NCBI RefSeq assembly: GCF_007713465.1
Contig: NZ_VMSG01000005.1
Location: 124,001 to 188,000 of the forward strand
Reading direction: 5' to 3'
Length of the DNA: 64,000 nt
DNA from: Pseudomonas sp. H3(2019)
Lineage (GTDB): Bacteria > Pseudomonadota > Gammaproteobacteria > Pseudomonadales > Pseudomonadaceae
Positions within the stretch are counted from its first letter, which is position 1, and every line of letters starts with the position of its first letter. A model generated the notes under the pieces. That model did no database searches. It was given only the letters and a program-made list of their open reading frames with translations, and was not told where the DNA came from. Below, piece after piece: positions 43,557 through 52,252 of this stretch. A program made the position numbers and the translations under genes.

Positions 43557-43580
43557 AAAAAACCCGGCCAAAAGGCCGGG
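43557..43580 (-). terminator. Terminator of the etfBA operon
   Basis: CCCGGCC (43563-43569) pairs with GGCCGGG (43574-43580) around AAAA; on the minus strand a T-tract (43557-43562 in reverse) follows. It lies 24 bases after the etfA stop. Confidence 0.85.
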
Positions 43581-43604
43581 CTCTTTATAAGTCAAGCCGC
43601 TGGA

Positions 43605-44534
43605 TTAGACCAGCTTCTCAAACTCGGGGATGGCTTCGAACAAGTCCGCCACCAGGCCGTAATCGGCCACCTGGAAGATCGGTGCTTCTTCGTCCTTGTT
43701 GATCGCAACGATCACTTTGGAGTCTTTCATGCCGGCCAGGTGCTGGATCGCGCCGGAGATACCGACGGCGATGTACAGCTGTGGCGCAACGATCTTGCCG
43801 GTCTGACCGACCTGCATATCGTTCGGTACGAAACCTGCGTCGACCGCGGCGCGGGAAGCGCCAACAGCAGCGCCCAGCTTGTCGGCCAGGGCGTACAGGT
43901 GCTTGAAGTTGTCGCCGTTCTGCATGCCGCGACCGCCGGAAACGACGATCTTGGCAGCGGTCAGTTCCGGACGATCGGACTTGGCCAGTTCTTCGCCAAC
44001 GAAGCTGGAAGTGCCAGCGTCGTGAGCAGCAGCAACTGCTTCAACGGCAGCCGAACCACCTTCGGCTGCAACCGGGTCGAAACCGGTAGCACGCACAGTG
44101 ATGACTTTTACCGAAGCGTTGGACTGAACGGTAGCGATAGCGTTACCGGCGTAGATTGGGCGCTTGAAGGTGTCAGCGCTTTCAACCGAGATGATCTCGG
44201 AGATCTGGTCAACGTCCAGCTGAGCGGCAACGCGCGGCAGGATGTTTTTGCCGTTGGAGGTGGCGGCAGCCAGGATATGGCTGTAGCCAGCGCCCAGCTC
44301 GGCAACCAGAGGCGCTACGTTTTCTGGCAGTTGGTGTGCGTAGGCAGCGTTGTCGGCTACCAGCACTTTGGCCACGCCAGCGATTTTCGCGGCAGCTTCA
44401 GCTACAGCGCCAACGCCCTGACCGGCAATCAGTACGTGGATGTCACCACCGATTTTGGCGGCAGCCGCCACGGTGTTCAGCGTGGCCGGGGCCACTACTT
44501 TGTTGTCGTGTTCGGCGATTACCAAGATAGTCAT
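43605..44534 (-). CDS. etfA: Electron transfer flavoprotein subunit alpha
   Basis: The 309-residue subunit carries the FAD-binding C-terminal domain: [36 protein letters not shown], and [12 protein letters not shown] near the end. ETF accepts electrons from acyl-CoA dehydrogenases and passes them to ETF-QO. It follows etfB with a two-base gap, so the subunits are made from one mRNA. Length and motifs are normal. Confidence 0.96.
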   Translation of the reverse strand: MTILVIAEHDNKVVAPATLNTVAAAAKIGGDIHVLIAGQGVGAVAEAAAKIAGVAKVLVADNAAYAHQLPENVAPLVAELGAGYSHILAAATSNGKNILPRVAAQLDVDQISEIISVESADTFKRPIYAGNAIATVQSNASVKVITVRATGFDPVAAEGGSAAVEAVAAAHDAGTSSFVGEELAKSDRPELTAAKIVVSGGRGMQNGDNFKHLYALADKLGAAVGASRAAVDAGFVPNDMQVGQTGKIVAPQLYIAVGISGAIQHLAGMKDSKVIVAINKDEEAPIFQVADYGLVADLFEAIPEFEKLV

Positions 44535-44536
44535 GA

Positions 44537-45286
44537 TCAGATTACCTTCGCTTCGTTTTTCAGTTTCTCGACCAGTTCAGCCACCGACTTAACCTTGATG
44601 CCTGCGCTGCGTGCAGCCGGCGCTTCGACTTTCAGGGTTTTGTTGGTGGAAGCGGTGGAAACGCCCAAAGCGTCAGGAGTCAGCACTTCAAGCGGCTTCT
44701 TCTTGGCTTTCATGATGTTTGGCAGGGACGCATAGCGCGGCTCGTTCAAACGCAGGTCGGTGGTGACAATGGCCGGCAGTGTCAGGGAAACTGTCTGCGC
44801 GCCGCCGTCGATTTCGCGAGTCACGGCAACTTTGTCGCCAGTGACTTCGACTTTCGAGGCGAACGTGCCCTGACCGTAACCGCTCAGTGCAGCGAGCATC
44901 TGGCCAGTCTGGTTGTTGTCGCTGTCGATGGCTTGTTTGCCAAGGATCACCAGCTGAGGCTGTTCCTTGTCGACAACCGCTTTCAACAGTTTGGCCACAG
45001 CCAGGGAAGTCAGGTCTTCGGCAGATTCGACGAGGATGGCGCGGTCGGCACCCAGAGCCAGCGCGGTGCGCAGTTGCTCTTGAGCGGTGGACGGGCCGAT
45101 GGAGACGACGACGATTTCAGTCGCAACACCTTTCTCTTTCAGGCGTACGGCTTCTTCCACTGCGATTTCGCAGAAAGGGTTCATCGACATCTTGACGTTA
45201 GCGAGATCGACGCCGGAGTTGTCCGCTTTGACGCGAACCTTGACGTTATAGTCGACCACTCGTTTGACAGCTACAAGAACCTTCAT
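44537..45286 (-). CDS. etfB: Electron transfer flavoprotein subunit beta
   Basis: The 249-residue subunit has the beta-subunit hallmarks: [20 protein letters not shown] start, [24 protein letters not shown] with the AMP-binding region, and [21 protein letters not shown], the recognition loop for acyl-CoA dehydrogenase partners. It is the first gene of the etfBA operon and is divergent from ETF-QO across 547 bases. Confidence 0.96.
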   Translation of the reverse strand: MKVLVAVKRVVDYNVKVRVKADNSGVDLANVKMSMNPFCEIAVEEAVRLKEKGVATEIVVVSIGPSTAQEQLRTALALGADRAILVESAEDLTSLAVAKLLKAVVDKEQPQLVILGKQAIDSDNNQTGQMLAALSGYGQGTFASKVEVTGDKVAVTREIDGGAQTVSLTLPAIVTTDLRLNEPRYASLPNIMKAKKKPLEVLTPDALGVSTASTNKTLKVEAPAARSAGIKVKSVAELVEKLKNEAKVI

Positions 45287-45663
45287 GGATTCCTCGTTAC
45301 TCTCCGGTGAAAAGAAAGTCGCCTAGGCGAACCTGGCGGTTGATGCTCATCGGGTACAAGGGCACCTCTAAAAACGCCGGCATTTGTAATGGGTGACCCA
45401 GCTGACGAAGCGTAATGACCGTTCGTCAGTGGTGACTAACGAGTCATTCTTTGTCGCGACGTGTAAACTTCGCGCCAAACCTGCGCTGCGCGTCACCTTG
45501 TACTGCCTTCGCCCTGTCTTTAGAGGTGCTCTTGAAACCAACAGTCAGCCTACGGCGAGCGCAAAACCGCCCGTATCTTGACCGGAACACCTATTCCGGT
45601 CAATACGCCAAAATGGCCAGTCATAAGCCGCGCTTCTTTGATTTCTCTGGGCTGGAGCAAATT

Positions 45664-45678
45664 CAAACAAACGTTTGT
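45664..45678. promoter_or_regulatory. Putative PsrA operator upstream of ETF-QO
   Basis: CAAAC-AAAC-GTTTG (45664-45677) matches the published PsrA pattern of two CAAAC/GTTTG halves separated by two to four bases, and the inner ACAAACGTTTGT is a perfect palindrome. PsrA is a TetR-type regulator of fatty-acid oxidation in pseudomonads that responds to long-chain acyl groups, and ETF genes are among its known targets. The site touches the -35 of the proposed promoter. Confidence 0.7.
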
Positions 45679-45679
45679 A

Positions 45680-45708
45680 TTGGACGCTAAGAGTGGTGTA
45701 GATATAAT
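45680..45708 (+). promoter_or_regulatory. Sigma70 promoter of ETF-QO
   Basis: TTGGAC (45680-45685) and TATAAT (45703-45708) are separated by exactly 17 bases, upstream of the ETF-QO start with about 120 bases of leader. The -10 is a perfect consensus. The PsrA-like site lies two bases before the -35. Confidence 0.7.
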
Positions 45709-45833
45709 GCGCCACCTAGAGAGAAAGGTGGCTCATCGATTGTCCTCTCCCAGCGTTGTGCAGGGATTCATGGATGCGACACCAAACCTCCAATTAGAAA
45801 AAAAACTGTTGAGCCTTGAGTAGGAGATAACCT

Positions 45834-47498
45834 GTGGAACGCGAATACATGGAATTCGACGTGGTCATCGTCGGTGCCGGCCCCGCTGGTCTTTCCGCCG
45901 CCTGCCGATTGAAGCAGAAGGCCACCGAAGCCGGTAAGGAAATTAGCGTCTGCGTGGTCGAAAAAGGCTCCGAAGTCGGCGCTCACATTCTGTCTGGCGC
46001 GGTGTTCGAACCTCGGGCGCTGAACGAACTGTTCCCTGACTGGAAAGAACTCGGTGCGCCGCTGAACACTCCGGTCACTCGCGATGACATCTTCGTGCTG
46101 AAAAACGCCGATGGCGCGATCAAGATTCCAGACCTCTTTGTGCCCAAGACCATGCACAACGAAGGCAACTACATCATTTCCCTGGGTAATCTGTGCCGCT
46201 GGCTGGCTCAGCAGGCCGAGAACCTGGGCGTAGAGATCTACCCGGGCTTCGCCGCTCAGGAAGCGCTGTTCGACGAAAACGGCGTGGTTCGCGGGATCAT
46301 CACCGGCGACCTGGGCGTTGACCGTGAAGGCAATCCGAAAGAAGGCCTGTACACCCCGGGCATGGAGCTGCGTGGCAAGTACACGCTGTTCGCCGAAGGC
46401 TGCCGTGGCCACATCGGCAAACAACTGATCAAGCGCTTCAACCTCGACACCGATGCCGACGCCCAGCACTACGGCATTGGCCTGAAAGAAATCTGGGAAA
46501 TCGACCCGGCCAAGCATCAGCCAGGCCTGGTGGTACACACTGCCGGTTGGCCGCTGGACATCATGGGCACTGAAAACACCGGTGGCTCGTTCCTCTATCA
46601 CCTGGAAAACAACCAGGTGGTGGTCGGTCTGATCGTTGACCTGTCCTACAGCAACACTTACCTGTCGCCGTTCGACGAGTTCCAGCGCCTCAAGCATCAC
46701 CCGGTGCTCAAACAGTACCTGGAAGGCGGAAAGCGCATCAGCTACGGCGCCCGCGCTATCTGCAAAGGTGGCCTGAACTCGCTGCCGAAGATGGTCTTCA
46801 AGGGCGGCGCGCTGATCGGTTGCGACCTCGGCACCCTGAACTTCGCCAAGATCAAAGGCAGCCACACCGCCATGAAGTCCGGCATGCTCGCCGCTGACGC
46901 CGTGGCCGACGCCCTGTTCGCAGGTTCCGAAGGTGCCGATGAACTGAACAGCTACGTTGAATCGTTCAAAGCCAGCTGGCTCTACGAAGAACTGTTCGCC
47001 AGTCGCAACTTCGGCCCGGCGATGCACAAATTCGGCCCCATCATTGGCGCTGGCTTCAACTGGCTCGACCAGAACATCTTCGGCGGCAAACTGCCGTTCA
47101 CCTTGCACGACACCAAGCCGGACTATGCCTGCCTCAAGCTGGCCGCCGACAGCAAGAAGATCGACTACCCAAAACCGGACGGCAAACTCAGCTTCGACAA
47201 GCTCAGCTCGGTGTTCATCTCCGGTACCAACCACGAAGAAGAACAGCCTTGCCACCTGAAGCTGGCCGACGCGAGCATCCCGATCAGCAAGAACCTGCCG
47301 CTGTACGATGAGCCTGCTCAGCGCTACTGCCCGGCTGGCGTGTATGAAGTGATCACCAAGGAAGACGGCGAGAAGCGCTTCCAGATCAACGCCCAGAACT
47401 GTGTGCACTGCAAGACCTGCGACATCAAGGACCCTGCGCAGAACATCACCTGGGTAACGCCGGAAGGTTCTGGCGGCCCGACTTACCCGAACATGTAA
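45834..47498 (+). CDS. Electron transfer flavoprotein-ubiquinone oxidoreductase
   Basis: The 554-residue ETF-QO passes electrons from ETF to ubiquinone. FAD motif VIVGAGPAGLSA (residues 11-22), ubiquinone/FAD region NEGNYIISLGNLC, and the C-terminal 4Fe-4S site (RYCPAGVYE, NCVHCKTCDIKDPAQNI) are present. Start GTG 45834 has AGGAG eight bases upstream; the next in-frame ATG lacks a site. It is divergent from etfBA. The enzyme is a peripheral inner-membrane protein. Confidence 0.95.
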   Translation: MEREYMEFDVVIVGAGPAGLSAACRLKQKATEAGKEISVCVVEKGSEVGAHILSGAVFEPRALNELFPDWKELGAPLNTPVTRDDIFVLKNADGAIKIPDLFVPKTMHNEGNYIISLGNLCRWLAQQAENLGVEIYPGFAAQEALFDENGVVRGIITGDLGVDREGNPKEGLYTPGMELRGKYTLFAEGCRGHIGKQLIKRFNLDTDADAQHYGIGLKEIWEIDPAKHQPGLVVHTAGWPLDIMGTENTGGSFLYHLENNQVVVGLIVDLSYSNTYLSPFDEFQRLKHHPVLKQYLEGGKRISYGARAICKGGLNSLPKMVFKGGALIGCDLGTLNFAKIKGSHTAMKSGMLAADAVADALFAGSEGADELNSYVESFKASWLYEELFASRNFGPAMHKFGPIIGAGFNWLDQNIFGGKLPFTLHDTKPDYACLKLAADSKKIDYPKPDGKLSFDKLSSVFISGTNHEEEQPCHLKLADASIPISKNLPLYDEPAQRYCPAGVYEVITKEDGEKRFQINAQNCVHCKTCDIKDPAQNITWVTPEGSGGPTYPNM

Positions 47499-47516
47499 GT
47501 CGTAGACTTGAACATC

Positions 47517-47545
47517 AAGGCTCCCGAACGGGGGCCTTTTTGTTG
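47517..47545 (+). terminator. Terminator after ETF-QO
   Basis: AAGGCTCCCG (47517-47526) pairs with CGGGGGCCTT allowing one G-T pair, followed by a T-tract. It lies 19 bases after the stop codon. Confidence 0.8.
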
Positions 47546-47587
47546 CCTGGAGAAAACCACACCGCCCTCTGTAGCTGCGCCTGAAAT

Positions 47588-48478
47588 CTAAGCCACCCGC
47601 TCATCCCCCGGATTACGCTCGAAGTAGCGCTTATACTCGCGACTGAACTGCGACGTACTCTGATAACCCACCCGATGCGCAACCTGCGCCACCCCCAGCC
47701 CTTCCGACAGCAACAACTGCTGCGCCTTGAGCAATCGCAAGCGCTTCAAGTACTGCACCGGCGACAACAAGGTGCTGCGCTTGAAATGCTCGTGAAAGGT
47801 CGACGTACTCATGTTCGCGCAACTGGCCAACGTCTCGACGTTCAACGGCTCGGTAAAGTGCGCATGCAAATGACTCAAGGACGCCGCAACCCGTGCAAAT
47901 TGTCCCTGTTGCTCGACCAACGCCCGCAGCACATCAGCCTGCGGACCGCGTAACGCCACGAACAATAGTTCACGCAACCGCGCCGGCCCCATGACCTGAC
48001 ATTCCAGCGGATCGTGCAGGCAGTGCAACAAGCGCTCGACACAGCCGCGCATACCGTCATCGAGTACTGCCGAAGTCATGGATTCGGGGGTTTGCGCAGG
48101 CGTATTGCGGCCAGACACCAGCCCCATGGCCAACACCAATTCGCCCAAAATCGCGCGGTCGATGGCAATGGAAACCCCGAGCAATGGCGCATCAGCCATG
48201 GCAAACGTTTCGCACTCGAAAGGCACCGGCAGCGCCTGAATCAAGTAATGCCCGGCACCGTACTCCAGCGTACGCGCGCCCAGATAGGCGACTTTGCTGC
48301 CTTGGGCAATGATCATCAGGCTCGGCTCATAAATCTGCGGGCCTCGCGCCACATCACAACTGGCTCTGAGTACGTGCACGCCGGGCAGACGCGTCGGCAC
48401 GAAACCATCACGGGTCGCCAACGGCTGAATCAGCGCAACCAACGCGGCATTGGCATCGAGATGTCGGGTCAACAACAT
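47588..48478 (-). CDS. AraC-family regulator with AraC_N (cupin-like) domain
   Basis: The 296-residue protein has an N-terminal AraC_N ligand-binding domain (GPQIYEPSLMIIAQGSK, the typical YEPSL..AQG pattern) and two C-terminal helix-turn-helix units (NMSTSTFHEHFKRSTLLSPVQYLKRLRL in pieces; VAHRVGYQSTSQFSREYKRYF). It is divergent from the zinc alcohol dehydrogenase gene, which it probably regulates, a pairing often found in pseudomonads. Ligand unknown. Confidence 0.9.
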   Translation of the reverse strand: MLLTRHLDANAALVALIQPLATRDGFVPTRLPGVHVLRASCDVARGPQIYEPSLMIIAQGSKVAYLGARTLEYGAGHYLIQALPVPFECETFAMADAPLLGVSIAIDRAILGELVLAMGLVSGRNTPAQTPESMTSAVLDDGMRGCVERLLHCLHDPLECQVMGPARLRELLFVALRGPQADVLRALVEQQGQFARVAASLSHLHAHFTEPLNVETLASCANMSTSTFHEHFKRSTLLSPVQYLKRLRLLKAQQLLLSEGLGVAQVAHRVGYQSTSQFSREYKRYFERNPGDERVA

Positions 48479-48658
48479 GGCAAAAACTTCACGAAAAAAG
48501 GGATAAAAGCATCATCGCAGGTCTGAGCGCCAATACGACGGGGTCACTGAGGATGCCGGAGGAATAGGCATAAGACGCGGAGGAATCGTCATGGCCGGTG
48601 AGGCGGACGGCGCGGAAAATCGCCCACCTCACCCGTCACTGCTTTTGCGAGGTTCACC

Positions 48659-49711
48659 ATGTACACCGCCATCGGTTACGCCGCCCAGTCGGCCACCACT
48701 CCCCTCGCCCCGATGACCTTCGAACGTCGCAGCCCACGTGCCGATGACGTAGCGATCGAGATTCTCTGCTGCGGCGTCTGCCATTCCGACATCCACCAGG
48801 CTCGCAACGAATGGGGCATCGCGGTTTACCCTCTGATGCCCGGCCACGAAATTGTCGGCAAAGTCACCGCCATCGGCGCCAATGTCACCGCCCACAAGGT
48901 GGGTGATCTGGTTGGCGTCGGCTGCATGGTCGACTCGTGCCGCCACTGCGAAGCCTGTCATGCCGATCTTGAGCAATATTGCCTCGAAGGTCCGACCATG
49001 ACCTACGCGACCCCGGACCGGGTCGACGGCAGCAACACCATGGGCGGTTACTCCGACAGCATCGTTGTCAGCGAGCACTTCGTCGTACGCATCCCCGAGG
49101 CACTCGACCCGGCCAGCGCTGCGCCGATCCTCTGCGCGGGCATCACCACCTACTCGCCGCTCAAGCACTACGGCGTGAAAGCCGGCGATAAAGTCGGGAT
49201 TCTCGGCATGGGTGGCCTCGGTCACATGGGCATCAAGTTTGCCAAGGCGATGGGCGCTGAAGTGACGCTGTTCACCCGCTCGGCGAGCAAGGCCGAAGAA
49301 GGTCGCCGCCAGGGCGCGGACCACGTGATCGTCTCCACCGACGCCGAACAGATGAAGGCCGCTGCAGGTCAATTCAACTTTTTGCTCGACACCATTCCGG
49401 TACAGCACGATCTCAACCCGTACCTCGATACGCTGCGCTTCGACGGTGTGCACATTCTGGTCGGCCTGATCGAGCCGATCGATCCACCCGTCCACGCCGC
49501 CAAACTGGTGCTGGGTCGTCGGGTGCTGGCCGGCTCGTTGATCGGTGGTATCGCAGAAACCCAGGAAGTGCTGGATTTCTGCGCCGAGCACAACATCACC
49601 TGCGACATCGAAATGCTCGACATCCGCCAGATCAACGAGGCGTACAGCCGCATGATCGCCGGTGATGTGAAGTATCGTTTCGTCATCGACATGGCAACGC
49701 TTAAAGCCTGA
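48659..49711 (+). CDS. Zinc-dependent NADPH alcohol/aldehyde dehydrogenase (YahK-like)
   Basis: The 350-residue medium-chain dehydrogenase has catalytic zinc ligands in CGVCHSDIHQA and GHEIVG, structural zinc cysteines in DSCRHCEACHADLEQYC, and the Rossmann motif GMGGLGHMGIKFA. The length and motif pattern match E. coli YahK, an NADPH-dependent aldehyde reductase of broad specificity. It is controlled, presumably, by the divergent AraC gene 180 bases away, and ends in a strong terminator. Confidence 0.9.
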   Translation: MYTAIGYAAQSATTPLAPMTFERRSPRADDVAIEILCCGVCHSDIHQARNEWGIAVYPLMPGHEIVGKVTAIGANVTAHKVGDLVGVGCMVDSCRHCEACHADLEQYCLEGPTMTYATPDRVDGSNTMGGYSDSIVVSEHFVVRIPEALDPASAAPILCAGITTYSPLKHYGVKAGDKVGILGMGGLGHMGIKFAKAMGAEVTLFTRSASKAEEGRRQGADHVIVSTDAEQMKAAAGQFNFLLDTIPVQHDLNPYLDTLRFDGVHILVGLIEPIDPPVHAAKLVLGRRVLAGSLIGGIAETQEVLDFCAEHNITCDIEMLDIRQINEAYSRMIAGDVKYRFVIDMATLKA

Positions 49712-49740
49712 GTCAGTCCTGTCGCTTAGCGGAGCAATCC

Positions 49741-49787
49741 ACCGGGCTGTGAGCTCTTCGACCCAAGAGTCCCGCCCGGTTTTTTTC
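49741..49787 (+). terminator. Terminator after the YahK-like gene
   Basis: ACCGGGC (49741-49747) pairs with GCCCGGT (49774-49780), with an inner GCTCTT/AAGAGT pairing, followed by seven T. The next gene converges from the right. Confidence 0.85.
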
Positions 49788-49813
49788 ATTTGGGCCTGCC
49801 AATCCACCTTGGA

Positions 49814-50683
49814 TCAGAGCCCCTCGCCAGGGACATAGACCTTTATTGTTTCAGGCTCATCGGCCCCCACTTGATGGGTGTAGCCCAAGGAGTCGGTCAC
49901 ACCCTCCTCCTTGCGCCCATCCATGCGCACAATAATGTAGGGAGCGTCCGGTATCGCCAAACCGGTTTCCTGGTTAACAACGCGGTACTTGTCTTTGTAG
50001 GGCGCAAACGAACTCAACAGCCCATTGTAAGGCAAACTGCTGCATACACCGCCATGGACAATGGTCTCACCGCCATTCCAAACCCATTCGTTGATACAGA
50101 CAGGCTCAAACAACAACCAGGAAAACGGACGATCTTCTGGCGGCAGAATCACATAGGCGGGTGAAAGGATTTGTTTATCCACCTCGGCAATGAGGCGTGA
50201 CGTCGGGATATACATGATCTTTGAATAGTACGGCCGGAAAAACCACGCGACATTCACGGCTTTACAGGGAATGTACTCCTGGGATTTCAGCAACGGGAGC
50301 AGCACTTCCTTCCTGATGTCACGTTGAGAGCTGTGATGATCCCTATCCTCGGTAAATCTGACCGAGGTCCAGAACTCGTAGCGACGATCACCCTCAACAA
50401 GATGGGCATCCTCCAGAAAACCTTGCATCGACAAGGTTATATTGTGATCGTTTGAAAAGTTCCTATCACCGTCCAGTGAGCACGTAACCCACGCATTGCC
50501 ACCCGCGTTGATACCGTTGGACTTGTAGATATGCGCCAAGTCCCGATCGGACCTGAAACGTAACTCATACTGACCATAGCGTTGGTGTTTGATCGAGGTA
50601 AACTCAACCCGCGCATCAGGTACGCGTAACTGCATGCACGATGAACACAAAACAACCATCAACACCCATAACATCCGTACCAT
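49814..50683 (-). CDS. Orphan lipoprotein with VgrG/PAAR-effector-like C-terminal repeat domain
   Basis: From ATG 50683 (GGGA six bases upstream) the 289-residue protein starts with a short lipoprotein signal (MVVLCSSCMQ). The middle has no named domain. The C-terminal 55 residues (VNQETGLAIPDAPYIIVRMDGRKEEGVTDSLGYTHQV in pieces) match the transthyretin-like pattern tG-x-P-...-dG...-G-x-T-D-x-x-G-x-T found at the ends of type VI secretion effectors and VgrG proteins. No other secretion gene is near. A T6SS accessory or immunity role is possible but only suggested by that motif. Confidence 0.62.
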   Translation of the reverse strand: MVRMLWVLMVVLCSSCMQLRVPDARVEFTSIKHQRYGQYELRFRSDRDLAHIYKSNGINAGGNAWVTCSLDGDRNFSNDHNITLSMQGFLEDAHLVEGDRRYEFWTSVRFTEDRDHHSSQRDIRKEVLLPLLKSQEYIPCKAVNVAWFFRPYYSKIMYIPTSRLIAEVDKQILSPAYVILPPEDRPFSWLLFEPVCINEWVWNGGETIVHGGVCSSLPYNGLLSSFAPYKDKYRVVNQETGLAIPDAPYIIVRMDGRKEEGVTDSLGYTHQVGADEPETIKVYVPGEGL

Positions 50684-50758
50684 TTTCATTCCCAAGATAA
50701 CGCTCCATCCCCTAAAAACCTGCTCAACCCACTGCACTGCTGATCAAACGTTAGCGGC

Positions 50759-51553
50759 TTATACCTTGCCTCCTAGCTCTGCCGACAGCCGAGCCGAGAC
50801 TCCTTTGATCAGGGGAATCAGCTCGGCCATTTTTTCCAGCGGCATGTACGGAACCGTGCTGGCGATGCTGATGCCCGCGACGATCCGCCGACTGGCGTCG
50901 CGAACCGGAGCCGCCACACAGCGGATCGACGGTTCGTTGTCTTCCAGATCGAAGGCGTAACCACCCGCCACATACTCCAGCATGCGCTGCTGAAACTGCT
51001 CCCAGGATTGCTCGGGGTGTTGCGGCCAGAACTGACTCTTCCCCCCCGCCGGCAAGCTGATTTGATACAGCCGCTGCCATTCCTGCTGCGAGTCATCGAG
51101 CATCAGCGCCTTGCCGATCCCGGTGCGCGCCAACGGCATGCGATGACCGACTCGCGAGCGCATTTCCGGGCCATTGCGCCCCGGAATCTTGTGCAAGTAC
51201 AGCACCTCGTCGCCTTCACGGATCGCCAGATGGATGGTGTCGCCGGTCAGCGCTGACAACTCGTCCAGATAGGGCCCGGCAAGGGTCACCAGCGGCAGCT
51301 CTTCGCGAGCCTGAAAACCCAACTCGATCAGCTTCGGTCCGAGCAGGTAACCCACTTGCGGCACCACGCGCAGGTATCGCTCGTCCACCAGGCAACTGGC
51401 CAAGCGGTGCGTGGTGCTGCGGGTAGTACCGATCAGCCGGGCGATTTCCTTGAGATCACGAGCACCGCCAGCCACGGCATGCACCACCGCCAAACCGCGC
51501 AGCAACGTTTGCGTGCCGGTTGGCGCGGCATTTTTCGAGAGCTCTTCCTGCAT
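50759..51553 (-). CDS. IclR-family regulator, probable DgoR-type
   Basis: The 264-residue protein is an IclR regulator: winged helix at residues 16-80 (DLKEIARLIGTTRSTTHRLASCL) and a C-terminal effector domain (GPYLDELSALTGDTIHLAIREGDEVLYLHKI). It is the third gene after dgoK and dgoA, in a minus-strand cluster for 2-keto-3-deoxygalactonate metabolism, so it very likely represses that cluster. Its effector could be galactonate or KDGal (inference). Confidence 0.85.
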   Translation of the reverse strand: MQEELSKNAAPTGTQTLLRGLAVVHAVAGGARDLKEIARLIGTTRSTTHRLASCLVDERYLRVVPQVGYLLGPKLIELGFQAREELPLVTLAGPYLDELSALTGDTIHLAIREGDEVLYLHKIPGRNGPEMRSRVGHRMPLARTGIGKALMLDDSQQEWQRLYQISLPAGGKSQFWPQHPEQSWEQFQQRMLEYVAGGYAFDLEDNEPSIRCVAAPVRDASRRIVAGISIASTVPYMPLEKMAELIPLIKGVSARLSAELGGKV

Positions 51554-51613
51554 AGTCCAGCCTTACCGTTAAGCGAGTGAACGGGCGGCATTATGGTTGC
51601 CCCCGTGCCGTCA

Positions 51614-52243
51614 CTACAACTCGAAGTGCAGCGCGTTCCAGGCTGCGACATACACCCCGGCCCGAACGGCCACTTCCGCAGGCGTGAGGCCCGGTTTGAA
51701 CAACCCGGAACCCAGGCCAAAGCCTTTGACCCCGGCCTCGACAAACGCCTGCATGTTGTCTGGAGTAATCCCGCCCACTGGCACCAGCACGGTCCCGGCC
51801 GGCAATACTGCGAGCCAGGCCTTCACTACCGCCGGGCCCATCTGCTCGGCCGGGAACATCTTCAACACATCCGCGCCTTCGGCCAGTGCGGCGAATGCTT
51901 CAGTCGGTGTCGCCACACCCGGCGCCAGGTACAAGCCGGCCGCCTTTGCCGCACGCAAGACCTCGGCATCGCAGTGGGGCATGACAATCACCTGGCCACC
52001 GGCGGCTTTCACCTGCACGACCTGCTCCGGGGTCAGCACCGTACCCGCGCCGATCAGGCAATCGGCGGGCAAGGTGCTGTGCAGAATGCGGATGCTTTCA
52101 TAGGGTTCAGGAGAATTGAGCGGCACTTCGATAACCCGGAAACCGGACTGGTACAGAACCTCGCCGATGGCCGCCGCCTCTTGTGGGCGCAGGCCCCGAA
52201 GGATCGCGATCAGTCCGTTTGTTGCCAGTGCTTGCTTGAGCAT
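51614..52243 (-). CDS. dgoA: 2-dehydro-3-deoxy-6-phosphogalactonate aldolase
   Basis: The 209-residue class I aldolase of the KDPG/KHG family has the Schiff-base lysine in DVLKMFPAEQMG and the RVIEVPLNSPEP and GAGTVLTPEQV motifs. The LNSPEP variant, rather than LRTP, is the KDPGal-type signature. It splits KDPGal to pyruvate and glyceraldehyde-3-phosphate. The gene lies nine bases from dgoK and is almost certainly co-transcribed. Confidence 0.9.
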   Translation of the reverse strand: MLKQALATNGLIAILRGLRPQEAAAIGEVLYQSGFRVIEVPLNSPEPYESIRILHSTLPADCLIGAGTVLTPEQVVQVKAAGGQVIVMPHCDAEVLRAAKAAGLYLAPGVATPTEAFAALAEGADVLKMFPAEQMGPAVVKAWLAVLPAGTVLVPVGGITPDNMQAFVEAGVKGFGLGSGLFKPGLTPAEVAVRAGVYVAAWNALHFEL

Positions 52244-52252
52244 GTCAGACCT

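Larger units (their letters stand above)
45287..45833. other. Divergent etfBA / ETF-QO control region
   Basis: A long gene-free stretch separating etfB from ETF-QO. The right side contains a PsrA-type operator and a sigma70 promoter for ETF-QO (listed separately). The left 350 bases show no operator that I can recognise and no supported ORF. Confidence 0.7.

Noticed and set aside
45768..47408. Minus-strand open frame of 546 codons over ETF-QO
   Set aside because: Antisense shadow of ETF-QO with no recognisable motif and no ribosome site.
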